Of a DNA stretch of 60,836 nt, positions 16,253 to 25,617 are shown one piece after another. The stretch is from NCBI GenBank assembly GCA_003132405.1, contig PKXQ01000133.1, positions 1-60,836 of the forward strand, read 5' to 3'. Numbering within the stretch: position 1 is the stretch's first letter; the number at the start of each line of letters is the position of its first letter. The notes below the pieces were generated by a model. The model searched no databases. It saw only the letters and a program-made list of their open reading frames with translations, and had not been told where the DNA came from. This DNA is from Acidobacteriaceae bacterium. GTDB lineage: Bacteria; Acidobacteriota; Terriglobia; Terriglobales; Acidobacteriaceae. Both the position numbers and the translations under genes were made by a program.

Positions 16253-17845
16253 TTACGGAAGTGTACCTGCCAGGAAGATCGTTCCATCCTGAGTTCTCGC
16301 GCCGCGCGGACGCACCAGGAAAACAACATCCTGCCCGCTCTTGAGCGATCCCTCGATCTTGAGGAAGTCCTCAGGATTGTTAACGGGCTGCTTGTTCACT
16401 TCGAGGATCACGTCGCCGCGATTCAGACCAAGATCTTCGGCGAACGAGCCCTGCTTCACGTCTTGCACCACGACGCCTTTGCCCGCAGCGATGCTGAGGC
16501 GATCCGCCAGGTCAGGAGTGATGCTGCGCACCGTTATCCCGAACTTACTGGCTTGGGGCGCTTCCTCATTCTGGTTATCGTCTTCTTCACCGAGCCGCGA
16601 AGCGAACAGCTTGGAACGATCGGCGATGGTAACCGTCGCCTCTTGCTTCTTGCCATTGCGAACAAAGGCGAGCTTAGCCTTTGTACCGGGTTTGCGGGAA
16701 GCGATATCAGCGACCAGTTCGTCGCCGGTTTTGACCTCCTTGCCATCGACGGAGGTGATGGTGTCGCCGATTTTCAGCCCAGCTTCATCGGCGGGGGTGC
16801 CAGAGACTACGTTCGACACGGTGACGCCCGAACCATAAATGTGCGCGATGGCCGGATTCGGCTGCGCTGAAAATTCAATGCCGATCGAGCCACGCGCCAC
16901 GCGGTGCTCCGGTCCGATTAACTGGTTATAGACCTGGGTCACAGTATTTGACGGCATGGCAAATCCGACGCCCGCGTAAGAGCTGGTTTCGGTGAGGATG
17001 GCAGTGTTGATGCCGATCACTTCGCCGGCCATATTGACAAGCGGACCGCCGGAGTTGCCGGGATTGATTGCCGCATCGGTTTGGATGAAGGATTGGAACT
17101 GGCGGGCGGGAACAATGTTGCGGCCCTTAGCCGATACGATGCCTGCGGTCACAGTTTCCTGCAAGCCAAAGGGACTGCCAATGGCGAGAACCCAATCGCC
17201 GACTTCCATGCCGTCAGAGTTACCGAGTTTCGCGGCCGGCAGAGGATGATCGATGTCGATCTTGATCACAGCTAGATCGGTTTCCTGATCCATGCCGATG
17301 AGCCTGGCATCGTGACCGGGGGACGCGGGATTTTCATCCTGCAACTTAACGCGAATGCGATCCGCCTTCTCGACTACGTGGCGGTTGGTGACGATGTAAC
17401 CCTTGGAGTCGACTATTACGCCCGAACCAAGCGAGCGCTGGCGGATAGTGCCCGCCTCCGGACCATTCTGGCCGCCGAAAAATTTGTCAAAGAAATCCTG
17501 GAAGGGCGAGTCATCCCCGCCGTTGTCCTGATCGGGATCGGGCTCGGCGCGCGGATTACCGCGGCGGCGGGCGTGCGGATTCTTAATGGTCGATTCGGTA
17601 TTGATGTTCACCACGCTCGGCTCAAGCTGCTTGGAAATCTGGGAAAACGCATTGGAAAGTTGCTGCGGAGCGGGAATGGTCAGAGGCGTCGCATCCGACG
17701 ACTTCTGCCCTTCCTTACCTTTTACTCCCGAGGAAACGACCGTGCCGATCAGAATTCCAACAGCCAGCGTCGCCAGAATCGTAAACGTATAGGCCCAGCG
17801 GTTGGCTTTGAGGCGCATCCAAAATGCGCCTTCGCGCGAATCCAT
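16253..17845 (-). CDS. Periplasmic HtrA/Deg-type serine protease with two PDZ domains
   Basis: HtrA proteins degrade or refold damaged envelope proteins. The 530-residue product has an N-terminal membrane anchor (YTFTILATLAVGILIGTVV, about residues 18-36), a linker with an Arg/Asp-rich patch, then a trypsin-like domain with the triad His in VTNRHVVEKAD, Asp in QETDLAVIKID and Ser in NPGNSGGPLVN. Two PDZ domains follow, the first from about GSGVTVSNVVSGTPADEAGL and the second from about GKGVVVQDVKQGSFAEDLGL. The order matches DegP/DegQ (Do family). The ATG at 17845 has an AGGAGG ribosome-binding site. No two-component or sigma-E gene is adjacent. Confidence 0.95.
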   Translation of the reverse strand: MDSREGAFWMRLKANRWAYTFTILATLAVGILIGTVVSSGVKGKEGQKSSDATPLTIPAPQQLSNAFSQISKQLEPSVVNINTESTIKNPHARRRGNPRAEPDPDQDNGGDDSPFQDFFDKFFGGQNGPEAGTIRQRSLGSGVIVDSKGYIVTNRHVVEKADRIRVKLQDENPASPGHDARLIGMDQETDLAVIKIDIDHPLPAAKLGNSDGMEVGDWVLAIGSPFGLQETVTAGIVSAKGRNIVPARQFQSFIQTDAAINPGNSGGPLVNMAGEVIGINTAILTETSSYAGVGFAMPSNTVTQVYNQLIGPEHRVARGSIGIEFSAQPNPAIAHIYGSGVTVSNVVSGTPADEAGLKIGDTITSVDGKEVKTGDELVADIASRKPGTKAKLAFVRNGKKQEATVTIADRSKLFASRLGEEDDNQNEEAPQASKFGITVRSITPDLADRLSIAAGKGVVVQDVKQGSFAEDLGLNRGDVILEVNKQPVNNPEDFLKIEGSLKSGQDVVFLVRPRGARTQDGTIFLAGTLP

Positions 17846-17977
17846 TGACTACCTCCTGAATTACCTAAACAACCTATTATACCTTCGTCGCAAGAACGGG
17901 TTGGAGCAAAGACCGCTAGAGTAAGTTAGACGCGAAAAACCTCGTTGGCGTTCGGGAATTCGTGGATGAGTTCACGG

Positions 17978-18316
17978 CTACAGCTTCAACGTCATTAATG
18001 CCAGAAATAAGCCGGTATAGCCGGCGATGACCAGCAAGACGACTAGCGCACCAAAGCTCAGGGCGTTGAAGATTCCCCAGGGTTTCTGCACCGCGCCCAG
18101 AGCCAGTTTCCACAGACCAACACTACTTAGCACAGCGCACGCGGGAACGACCACGAAGCCGATCGCGCGCCCGTGTGCGATCCGAGGGAAGACGATCAAG
18201 AAGGTAATGGCGGGCAGGAAACCCAACGCTGGAACGATGGCTAGTGGCGCACCGATCAGGAAGGCGCGTTCGCGCTCTTTCGATCGGGAGATCGGGCCAT
18301 TGAATGATCGGGTCAT
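17978..18316 (-). CDS. Small membrane protein of unknown function
   Basis: The 112-residue product has a short charged N terminus (SRSKERERA) and three or four hydrophobic segments: APLAIVPALGFLPAITFLIVF, GFVVVPACAVLSSVGLWKLAL and FGALVVLLVIAGYTGLFLAL. It ends eight residues after the last one. No family is recognised. It lies between the amidohydrolase gene and the HtrA gene on the same strand, about 60 bases downstream of the amidohydrolase stop, so it could be the last gene of that transcript. Confidence 0.6.
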   Translation of the reverse strand: MTRSFNGPISRSKERERAFLIGAPLAIVPALGFLPAITFLIVFPRIAHGRAIGFVVVPACAVLSSVGLWKLALGAVQKPWGIFNALSFGALVVLLVIAGYTGLFLALMTLKL

Positions 18317-18378
18317 CTAAGGACTAAAAGAATTTTACTCGCCGACGGTATACCGATCATCCGATATGCAATCAGATC

Positions 18379-20118
18379 CTACTTCGCCTCGTAGACGGTT
18401 TTGCCCCCTACTACTGTGCGCAGAACTTTTGTTTGCAAAATTTTAGGCGGCGGGGCAGCAGTGATGTCCTGATCCAGAACTACGAAGTCGGCCAACATGC
18501 CGGGCTCCAGTTTGCCTTTTTGCTTTTCGGCGAATTCCGCGAAAGCTGAACCCGTGGTGTAGGCGGCAATGGCCTGCTCTGAATTTATTTTCTGCACCGG
18601 ATAGTAACTCTTCCTTCCGTCTTCGCTCATGCGCGTCAGCGCCGCATAGATTCCGCGGAATGGCGACACCGGCTCGACGGGATAATCCGTGCCAAAGGCG
18701 AGCGTCACTCCGCGGCGCAGGAACTCAGCCCAGGCGTAGGAATGCTCGGCGCGCTTTGGTCCGAGACGCGATTCGGCCCAGTTCATGTCCGTCAGCAGAT
18801 GGCTCGGTTGCATCGACGCTATAACTTTCAATTCCTTGAAACGCAAAATGTCCTGCGGCGTCGTGACCTGCGCGTGCTCTATGCGCAGCCGATAATCGGA
18901 GCCGCCGTCGACCGCCTTCACCTTGGCGTCTTTCGCCGCCTTCTCGGCTTCGGCGTAGGCATCGAGCGCCATCTGTACTCCTTTATCTCCGATAGCGTGA
19001 AAGCCGATCTGATACCCAGCCAACACCCGCTCTTTCGTCATGGCGTTGAGTTTGGCGGCGTCGTATTGCGGGATGCCGCTGTTCTTCGGGTCATCACTAT
19101 AGGGATCGAGCAACGCGGCAGTTTTCGAGCCTAGCGAGCCGTCCATGAAGCCTTTGAGCATTCCTGTGTGGAGCATATTGTCGGAGGCGGGATGAGAGTC
19201 GCGCTTGCGATTAAGCTCTTCGATCGAATCGTCAAAGGGCAGCCATTCCGAAATTCTCGTGCTTAGTTTTCCGTCATGCTCAATCTCTTCGTAAATCTGA
19301 AAGTCTTCCCACTGCGAAAAATCCTGCGCCGAGGTGATGCCGTGGCTCGCGAGCTCGGCGAGCGCGAGTTCGATGGCCTGTCGCCGCTTCTCATGGGTGG
19401 GCTTGGGAATGACCGCGTTCACAGCCGCTTGCGCTTTCTCGCGCAGAATGCCGGTAGGAGTGCCGGATTCATCGCGATCGATCTTTCCGCCGTCCGGATC
19501 GCGCGTGGCCACAGTGATGCTGGCCAGTTGCAGGGCGCGCGTATTGGCTACACCGATGTGTCCGTCGACGCGCTCCAGGTAAACGGGATGACCGCCGCTG
19601 ACTTCATCCACATCCCAGCGCGAAGGGAGAGCCTTGACCGGCCACAGAGTTTCGTCCCAGCCCTCCCCGATGATCCACTCTCCCGGCTCGGCTTTTTCGA
19701 CCTTCGCTAGTATGCGATCGCGGAATTCGTCGAGTGTCTTCACCCCTACTAAATCGACGTTCATCTTCTCGAGGCCGGCGCTGGCGAGGTGCATGTGGGC
19801 GTCGTTGAAACCCGGCATCACGAAGTGACCATCGAGATCGACGATCTTCGTCTCTGGCCCCTTGAATTTCATGACCTCGTCGCGGGCGCCGACCGCGAGG
19901 ATGCGGTCTCCCGCCAAGGCCAGGGCCTCGGAGCGCTTGCCTGATCCGAGGGACGCGGCGGGATCCACCACTCCGGTGTAAATGTTGCCGTGAATAAAGA
20001 TCACGTCCGCTTTCGGTTTCCCGCCAGGTGCAGCAGGGGTGCTTTGCGCGGGCGCGCCGGTCTGCGCCGAAACAGCGGCGGCAACGGCCAGCCACAGAAT
20101 TGCGATTCGCTTCATCAT
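18379..20118 (-). CDS. Secreted YtcJ-like metal-dependent amidohydrolase
   Basis: The 579-residue enzyme belongs to the amidohydrolase superfamily. A signal peptide (IAILWLAVAAAVSAQ) comes first, followed by the metal-binding FNDAHMHLAS (HxH) near residue 115, a long YtcJ-specific segment with WIIGEGWDETLWP, the metal-ligand histidines near GYQIGFHAIGDKGV and LRIEHAQVT, and the last Asp ligand in LAFGTDYPVEPVSP. YtcJ-type members hydrolyse amides or related bonds of mostly unknown substrates. The start ATG at 20118 overlaps the stop codon of the upstream M20 peptidase (ATGA), which implies translational coupling; GGAG lies just upstream within that gene. Confidence 0.9.
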   Translation of the reverse strand: MMKRIAILWLAVAAAVSAQTGAPAQSTPAAPGGKPKADVIFIHGNIYTGVVDPAASLGSGKRSEALALAGDRILAVGARDEVMKFKGPETKIVDLDGHFVMPGFNDAHMHLASAGLEKMNVDLVGVKTLDEFRDRILAKVEKAEPGEWIIGEGWDETLWPVKALPSRWDVDEVSGGHPVYLERVDGHIGVANTRALQLASITVATRDPDGGKIDRDESGTPTGILREKAQAAVNAVIPKPTHEKRRQAIELALAELASHGITSAQDFSQWEDFQIYEEIEHDGKLSTRISEWLPFDDSIEELNRKRDSHPASDNMLHTGMLKGFMDGSLGSKTAALLDPYSDDPKNSGIPQYDAAKLNAMTKERVLAGYQIGFHAIGDKGVQMALDAYAEAEKAAKDAKVKAVDGGSDYRLRIEHAQVTTPQDILRFKELKVIASMQPSHLLTDMNWAESRLGPKRAEHSYAWAEFLRRGVTLAFGTDYPVEPVSPFRGIYAALTRMSEDGRKSYYPVQKINSEQAIAAYTTGSAFAEFAEKQKGKLEPGMLADFVVLDQDITAAPPPKILQTKVLRTVVGGKTVYEAK

Positions 20119-21371
20119 TCTCCGATTCCAGCCAGTGTCAGCATTGTAAGCAGAATGCGCCTCAATCCAAGCTCTCTTCCATTGCAGTCGAACCATTCTT
20201 GCAACGTGTGCGCGCCGCCACCGGAGCCGCCTCCGCCAATAGCGATGGCCTCTCGGCCGAGCGACAAGGGGATGTTGGCGTCGGTGGAAGCGCGCTGCAC
20301 CTGCGCTGTATTGCCCAGTTGCGCGTCAACGGCGCGAATCACCCTGAGCAAGCGAGCATCGGCCGCCAATTCACCCGCAGGACGATTGCCGATCTCGACC
20401 ACTTCGCTCTGCACGACTTGCGGCTTGCGGGTGGACTGTTGCGCGGCTCCGCGATTTTCGGCGACGAGGGCCTGATCCAGCGCAACCCGCAGAGCCCGCT
20501 CCAGCCGATCGATTTCGGACATAGAAGTCGAACGGAGATCGACCCTCATGCTGGCCGACTCTGGAATCGAGTTCACGGAAGTACCGCCGCGCACCACGCC
20601 GACATTGAAAGTTGTTTTGGGCGAAGCTGGTACAGGAGTACGGCTGAAAGCCTCGATGGCCCGCGCGAGCGCAATAATCGGACTAGGGGCGCCAAAGTCG
20701 CTCCAGGAATGGCCGCCGGGGCCGCGCACGATAACTTCGAAGCGGCGGCTACCGAGGGCCTCGGCGACAATCGTGTCCGCTCCAGCGCCGTCCACGATTA
20801 CGTTGTAAGCAATCGAATCGCGCCAGCGCGGGGTGCCGAAAACGTGACGCATGCCGCGCAAGTCGCCTTCGCCTTCTTCGCCGACATTGCCGATGAAAAG
20901 AAATGGCAGCGCGTGTGAAATCTTCGCGCTTCCGAGGATGCTGGCGACGGCCAACATCGCGGCGATGCCGGCGCCGTTGTCGGAAACTCCGGGGCCGTAT
21001 AAGCGGCTGCTCTCCTGCCTGATATGCAACGGCGTGGCAGCTGGAAAAACTGTATCTATATGGGCGCTGAGGGCTACGAAACGGCGGCCGTAGCCGGGGC
21101 GAATGCCAAAAACATTGCCGACTTCGTCTACCTGCACGTCGATGAGGCCGAGCTCGCGAAAACGGTCGGCCAGCCACACGGCGCGCGCGGCTTCCCCGAA
21201 AGGTGGCGCGGCAATCCGCGTGGCCTCCATCTGCCAGAGCGCAAACTGAGATTCCTGGGAGCGGAAGCGCTCAAACGCGGCTCGAACCTCCAAAGAGCCG
21301 GCGAGCCGCGCCACTTCTTCCGGCAACGGGGGATAAGAATCAGGGGCTGCCACTTGCGGAATAAACTCCAC
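20115..21371 (-). CDS. M20-family metallopeptidase
   Basis: The 418-residue protein is a two-zinc aminopeptidase/carboxypeptidase of clan MH. Motifs in order are the first metal His in SAHIDTVFP near residue 100, the bridging Asp in YGPGVSDNGAGIAAML, the catalytic Glu pair in GNVGEEGEGDLRGM, and a dimerisation domain from about residue 195 to 320 containing GPGGHSWSDFG. The C-terminal His is in GGSGGGAHTLQEW. No signal peptide is seen, so it is probably cytoplasmic. It overlaps the amidohydrolase start by four bases, so the two are likely one operon for degrading an amide or peptide. Substrate is not inferable. Confidence 0.9.
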   Translation of the reverse strand: MEFIPQVAAPDSYPPLPEEVARLAGSLEVRAAFERFRSQESQFALWQMEATRIAAPPFGEAARAVWLADRFRELGLIDVQVDEVGNVFGIRPGYGRRFVALSAHIDTVFPAATPLHIRQESSRLYGPGVSDNGAGIAAMLAVASILGSAKISHALPFLFIGNVGEEGEGDLRGMRHVFGTPRWRDSIAYNVIVDGAGADTIVAEALGSRRFEVIVRGPGGHSWSDFGAPSPIIALARAIEAFSRTPVPASPKTTFNVGVVRGGTSVNSIPESASMRVDLRSTSMSEIDRLERALRVALDQALVAENRGAAQQSTRKPQVVQSEVVEIGNRPAGELAADARLLRVIRAVDAQLGNTAQVQRASTDANIPLSLGREAIAIGGGGSGGGAHTLQEWFDCNGRELGLRRILLTMLTLAGIGE

Positions 21372-21620
21372 GCTTCGGCTATCTTACAACGTACAGGCGA
21401 AAACGTCGGCTGAAGGCGGCTATCTGCAGCACCTTTGGTCAAATCGCCCGATTTACAGGCAACCGCTGAATTTTATGGAAACGTTGGCGAGCTTTCCAAC
21501 ATCCAATGCGTGCACGTAAAACGGTTGGGAACGCGCTGCGCAAATGAAAGCGGTTTTGATTTCTGCTACCATTCCGATCCACCCGTACCCTCTGCGTAAG
21601 AGCGCATTAGGAGATTCGCC

Positions 21621-23249
21621 ATGACTATCTCCCAGAATAAGATTTTGAAAATCGCCGGCATTGTCGTTGCCGCCTTGATCGTGATTGCGGTCGCAATCCC
21701 GCTTTTTGTGAACGTCAATAATTACCGGCCGCAGATTGAATCGAGTCTCAGCTCCACTCTTGGACGGCCGGTGAAGGTCGGCAACCTGAGCCTTAGCATT
21801 CTGACGGGAAGCCTCGAGGCCGATCAGCTTTCCATCGCCGACGATCCCAAGTTCAGCAGTTCGCCATTCATCCAGGCGAAAACGCTGAAAGTTGGGGTGG
21901 AGTTGCTGCCGCTCATTTTCAGCAAAAGCCTTGATGTTACCCACCTCAAGATCGAACAACCACAGATCAGCTTGCTGCGCGATCGAGACGGCATCTGGAA
22001 TTTCTCTTCGCTGGGAAATCACGCGGGACAATCAGCGGCGACGCAGAATACTTCGACCGGCGCGCCGTCGGCGAACGCGAACATCAGCGTTGACAAGCTC
22101 GACGTGACGGATGGAACGGTCACGCTCGGCTCGACCACGGGTAAACGCAAGCCAATCGTCTATGACAAAGTCACAGTTGCAATGCGCAATTTTTCCTTTA
22201 CCAGTTCGTTTCCGGTAACGGCTTCGATCGAACTACCGGGCGGCGGGAGCGTCAAAGTCGCTGGCACCGCCGGGCCGATTAACTCCACCGACACTTCTCT
22301 GACGCCGGTGCAGGCCAAGGTGACGCTGCGCAAACTCGACCTGTCGCAGTCGGCTCTGGTTGACCCGTCATTGGGCGCTGCGGGCTCGGCGGATTTTGAC
22401 GGCTCAGTCACTTCCGACGGCAACATCGCGAAGGCCAATGGCACTTTGAAAGCCACGTCGTTGAAAATCGTGCCTAAGGGCTCGCCAGCCACCGTGCCTG
22501 TACAGGTGGTATTCAGCGTCGAGCACGATTTGAAGCAGGTCAGCGGCAAAGTGCTGCAGGCCGATGTCACGATCGGCAAGGCATTGGCGAAGTTGACCGG
22601 CACTTATGATATGCACGGCGAAACCACGGCGATCCATACCAAGCTCGTTGGGCAGGGCATGCCGGTGGACGATCTTGAAGGCGTCCTGCCCGCTGTGGGC
22701 GTGGTTTTGCCGTCGGGCTCAAAGCTCAAGGGCGGAACGGTTTCGGTGGAACTCGATTCCAATGGTCCGCTCGACAAACTGGTCTCGACCGGCTGGGTCA
22801 AGATGAGCAACAGCGAGTTGACGGGATTCAACCTCGGCTCGAAGCTGTCGGCGCTTAGTTCGCTCACTGGCAAGCAAGTGGGAACGGGGAATGATACGAA
22901 GATCGAGAACCTGAGTTCGGACGTGCGCAACTCGAACGATGGCACACGCCTCGACAAGATCGATGTGGTGCTCCCATCGCTCGGAACGATGACCGGAGCG
23001 GGCACCATCAGTCCGAGCAATGCGCTCGACTTCAAAATGATTGCCAACTTGTCGGGCGTGGGCGCTGGACTTTCGAAAACGCTGGGCGCTGGATCGGGCG
23101 GCATTCCGGTGGACGTCGGCGGCACCACTTCGAATCCGACCTTCCTCCCCGATATGAAAGGAGTGGCCAGCGGGAAAGTAAAGGAACTGGTAAAGGGCGG
23201 TAAGAGTTTGGGCGGCTTAGGCGGGCTGCTGGGAAAGAAGCCGAACTAG
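21621..23249 (+). CDS. AsmA-family membrane-anchored protein
   Basis: AsmA-like proteins bridge the inner membrane to the periplasm and are implicated in outer-membrane lipid transport or assembly. The 542-residue product has an N-terminal transmembrane helix (IAGIVVAALIVIAVAIPLFV, residues 11-30) directly followed by the family signature NVNNYRPQIESSLSSTLGRP and VGNLSLSILTGSLEADQL. The mid-part consists of repeated amphipathic strands, and an AsmA C-terminal block (SNSELTGFNLGSKLSAL) lies near residue 395. The tail is Gly/Lys-rich. It stands alone and is followed by a convergent gene. Shorter than E. coli AsmA (617), but the N- and C-terminal blocks are both present. Confidence 0.85.
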   Translation: MTISQNKILKIAGIVVAALIVIAVAIPLFVNVNNYRPQIESSLSSTLGRPVKVGNLSLSILTGSLEADQLSIADDPKFSSSPFIQAKTLKVGVELLPLIFSKSLDVTHLKIEQPQISLLRDRDGIWNFSSLGNHAGQSAATQNTSTGAPSANANISVDKLDVTDGTVTLGSTTGKRKPIVYDKVTVAMRNFSFTSSFPVTASIELPGGGSVKVAGTAGPINSTDTSLTPVQAKVTLRKLDLSQSALVDPSLGAAGSADFDGSVTSDGNIAKANGTLKATSLKIVPKGSPATVPVQVVFSVEHDLKQVSGKVLQADVTIGKALAKLTGTYDMHGETTAIHTKLVGQGMPVDDLEGVLPAVGVVLPSGSKLKGGTVSVELDSNGPLDKLVSTGWVKMSNSELTGFNLGSKLSALSSLTGKQVGTGNDTKIENLSSDVRNSNDGTRLDKIDVVLPSLGTMTGAGTISPSNALDFKMIANLSGVGAGLSKTLGAGSGGIPVDVGGTTSNPTFLPDMKGVASGKVKELVKGGKSLGGLGGLLGKKPN

Positions 23250-23326
23250 AACGCATGCTCTAAGACGTGAGCTAATGAGCTTTGTCGCCTCCGCATGCCC
23301 CAGCGGCATTTGTGATCGACGAAACT

Positions 23327-23977
23327 TTAGCGGACGCTGCGGAGCGCCGTCTCCACCGCATGCGATTCGAGCGCCTGCATGCCGTTCAGAATAGCGGAGA
23401 TTACATTTTCGTCGCCCACCACAGTGTTGATCATTACGTAATAAAGGGCGCGGGTCGGCCAATCGGCGTTGAAGTAATGTTTGATGTAGGCGATCCGTTC
23501 CCGGTCGACATTGTCGACGAGATCTTCGGCCTCTTCATGGCTCCTGCCAAGAGCGACCAGCCGGCGAATTTTTTCATCCCTCGGCGCATAAGTAAAAACC
23601 CGAAAAGTATCTTCACGATCGCGCAGGAAAAACGGGCCCCCGCGTCCCACAACCACCGCATTCCCTTCCTCCGCAATGTTGCGCATGATCTCCTCCACCA
23701 TGGTCATCATGCGATCCGTATCAAAGGCGCGAGAATTGGCGATGGCCATTCCGCGCTCGTAACTTCCGCGCCAAAACGCTTTCGCTAAACGATAGAGGCG
23801 TCCGTCGACCCGCTCATCGCAGAGCGCAACCGCTGATTCCCCCACCTGCGCGCGCCTGGCAATCTCGCTCGTCAGTTGTTGGTCCCAGAGCTTCCAGCCC
23901 AACCGGCGCGCCAGTTCGCAGGCGATGCCTCCGCCGCCACTACCGAATTCGCGCTCTACGGCGATGATGCGAAACAT
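23327..23977 (-). CDS. Cytidylate kinase-like protein
   Basis: The 216-residue protein matches the cytidylate kinase-like family, P-loop NTPases related to but distinct from Cmk. The start IIAVEREFGSGGGGIACELA has the glycine-rich loop, the WDQQLTSEIARR block follows, the central part has NAVVVGRGGPFFL with a following DTFRVFTYAP strand, and the C-terminal third has the basic stretch that closes over the nucleotide (RERIAYIKHYFNADW). Substrate is unproven. An AAAGGAGG ribosome-binding site precedes the ATG at 23977. It starts 35 bases downstream of the EmrB-like gene on the same strand and so may be the last gene of the efflux operon. Confidence 0.8.
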   Translation of the reverse strand: MFRIIAVEREFGSGGGGIACELARRLGWKLWDQQLTSEIARRAQVGESAVALCDERVDGRLYRLAKAFWRGSYERGMAIANSRAFDTDRMMTMVEEIMRNIAEEGNAVVVGRGGPFFLRDREDTFRVFTYAPRDEKIRRLVALGRSHEEAEDLVDNVDRERIAYIKHYFNADWPTRALYYVMINTVVGDENVISAILNGMQALESHAVETALRSVR

Positions 23978-24012
23978 GCGAACCTCCTTTCAGCGTCGTC
24001 CCACAATCTCCA

Positions 24013-25605
24013 CTAGTGAACTACCATCCCCGCAGCCTTCGCTTTCTTGATCAAGAACACGCACGGGATCAAACAAGCGATTACGATTCCAAGCACCCAG
24101 AAATTGTCGATGTAGGCGAGCATAGTCGCTTGTCGAATCACGTTTCCCTGCAGCATCGCGTAGGCATGCTGCTGTGCTGAACTGCCTCCCGAGCCCGGAC
24201 CGGCGTCTGAAAAAATACCCGTCATTCCGCGCAACGCAGACTGGAAGCGCAGGTTTGCCGGGTTCAGCGTCTCGACCAATTGCCCCTGATGAACCTGCGC
24301 GCGGCGAGCTAGACCTGTGGTGACGAAAGAAATCCCTACGCTGCCGCCAATATTTCTAGCGAGATTCATCAAGCCCGACGCCGCGTTATTCTTGTCGCGC
24401 GGCAGTCCCGAATACGCGGCAGTATTGATGGGCACGAACAGAAAGGCGAGCCCAAGCGCCTGATAGACTCGCGCCATCATCACCGTGTGAAAATCCACGC
24501 CCAAGTCGAACGACGTCATATGAAAGAGCGAAAACGAGAGCATCGACAGACCAAACAGCATGAGGTATCGCGGGCTGTAGCGAGAAAGCAGTAACCCGAC
24601 AATCGGCATGGCCACCATGATGGTGAAACCGCCCGGCATGAGCGCCAATCCGGACCGTGCGGCAGTATATCCAAGCATGGTCTGCATGAACAGGGGTAAT
24701 AAAAGCGTGCTTCCGAGCAGGGCGAAGCCAAGCATGAACATCAGGAAGTTTGACGTCGCAAAAGACCGGTTGCGAAATAAATGCAAATCGATAATGGGAT
24801 CTTTATGGTGCCACTCCCAGAAGATGACGAAAATCAGCGAGGCCGCCGAGATCACGGTCAGCCACAGAATGAAGGGCGATTCAAACCAGTCGTCACGCTG
24901 GCCTTTGTCGAGGACGACCTGGAGGGTTCCGAGGCCGAGCGCGACGAAACCAAGCCCTGTGTAGTCGATACGCGTTTCACTCAACTGGCGGCGCTTGAAG
25001 TAAGGAGGATCCTGGATGAGCCGGGACGTCAGCAAGAGCGAAATAATTCCAACGGGGATGTTGATGAAGAAAATCCAGCGCCAGGTGAAATTGTCGGTAA
25101 TCCAACCCCCAAGCGTCGGTCCAATCGCCGGCGCCATGACCACGGCGATGCCGTAGACCGCGAATGCCATGCCACGCTTGGCGGGAGGAAAAGTATCGGC
25201 GAGGATGGCCTGCTCGCTCGGCTGCAATCCTCCGCCACCCGCGCCTTGAAGGACGCGAAAGAAGATGAGCATTCCGAGGTTGGGCGCGAGTCCGCAGAGA
25301 AACGAACTGATGGTGAAGAGGGCGACACAGCCCATGTAGAAATGCTTGCGGCCGACGATCGAAGAGAGCCATCCGCTTAATGGCAGCACGATCGCATTCG
25401 ACACTAGATAAGAGGTCAGGATCCACGTGCTCTCGTCCTGCCCGGCGGAAAGACTGCCGGCGATATGCGGCAGCGCTACGTTGGCGATGCTAGTATCGAG
25501 CACCTCCATGAATGTGGCGAGCGTGACGGTGAGCGCGATGATCCAAGGATTAATCGCGGGACGCCATTCGGCGGCCTCGTTCATGGTGATGGCGGCAGCG
25601 CCCAT
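24013..25605 (-). CDS. emrB: EmrB/QacA-type MFS drug efflux transporter (DHA2, 14 helices)
   Basis: The 530-residue protein is an MFS proton antiporter that pumps drugs or amphiphiles with a periplasmic adaptor and a TolC channel. Helix 1 carries the DHA2 motif FMEVLDTSIANVALP; motif A follows loop 2-3 as GWLSSIVGRKHFYMG, and motif C as GPTLGGWI near residue 165. About 14 helices are visible, with helices 7-8 containing FWEWHHKDPIIDL. The C-terminal helix ends in KKAKAAGMVVH. It follows the EmrA-like adaptor by 12 bases. The start at 25605 has no strong ribosome-binding site; an ATG at 25584 is equally possible. Confidence 0.92.
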   Translation of the reverse strand: MGAAAITMNEAAEWRPAINPWIIALTVTLATFMEVLDTSIANVALPHIAGSLSAGQDESTWILTSYLVSNAIVLPLSGWLSSIVGRKHFYMGCVALFTISSFLCGLAPNLGMLIFFRVLQGAGGGGLQPSEQAILADTFPPAKRGMAFAVYGIAVVMAPAIGPTLGGWITDNFTWRWIFFINIPVGIISLLLTSRLIQDPPYFKRRQLSETRIDYTGLGFVALGLGTLQVVLDKGQRDDWFESPFILWLTVISAASLIFVIFWEWHHKDPIIDLHLFRNRSFATSNFLMFMLGFALLGSTLLLPLFMQTMLGYTAARSGLALMPGGFTIMVAMPIVGLLLSRYSPRYLMLFGLSMLSFSLFHMTSFDLGVDFHTVMMARVYQALGLAFLFVPINTAAYSGLPRDKNNAASGLMNLARNIGGSVGISFVTTGLARRAQVHQGQLVETLNPANLRFQSALRGMTGIFSDAGPGSGGSSAQQHAYAMLQGNVIRQATMLAYIDNFWVLGIVIACLIPCVFLIKKAKAAGMVVH

Positions 25606-25617
25606 TATTAATTAGCT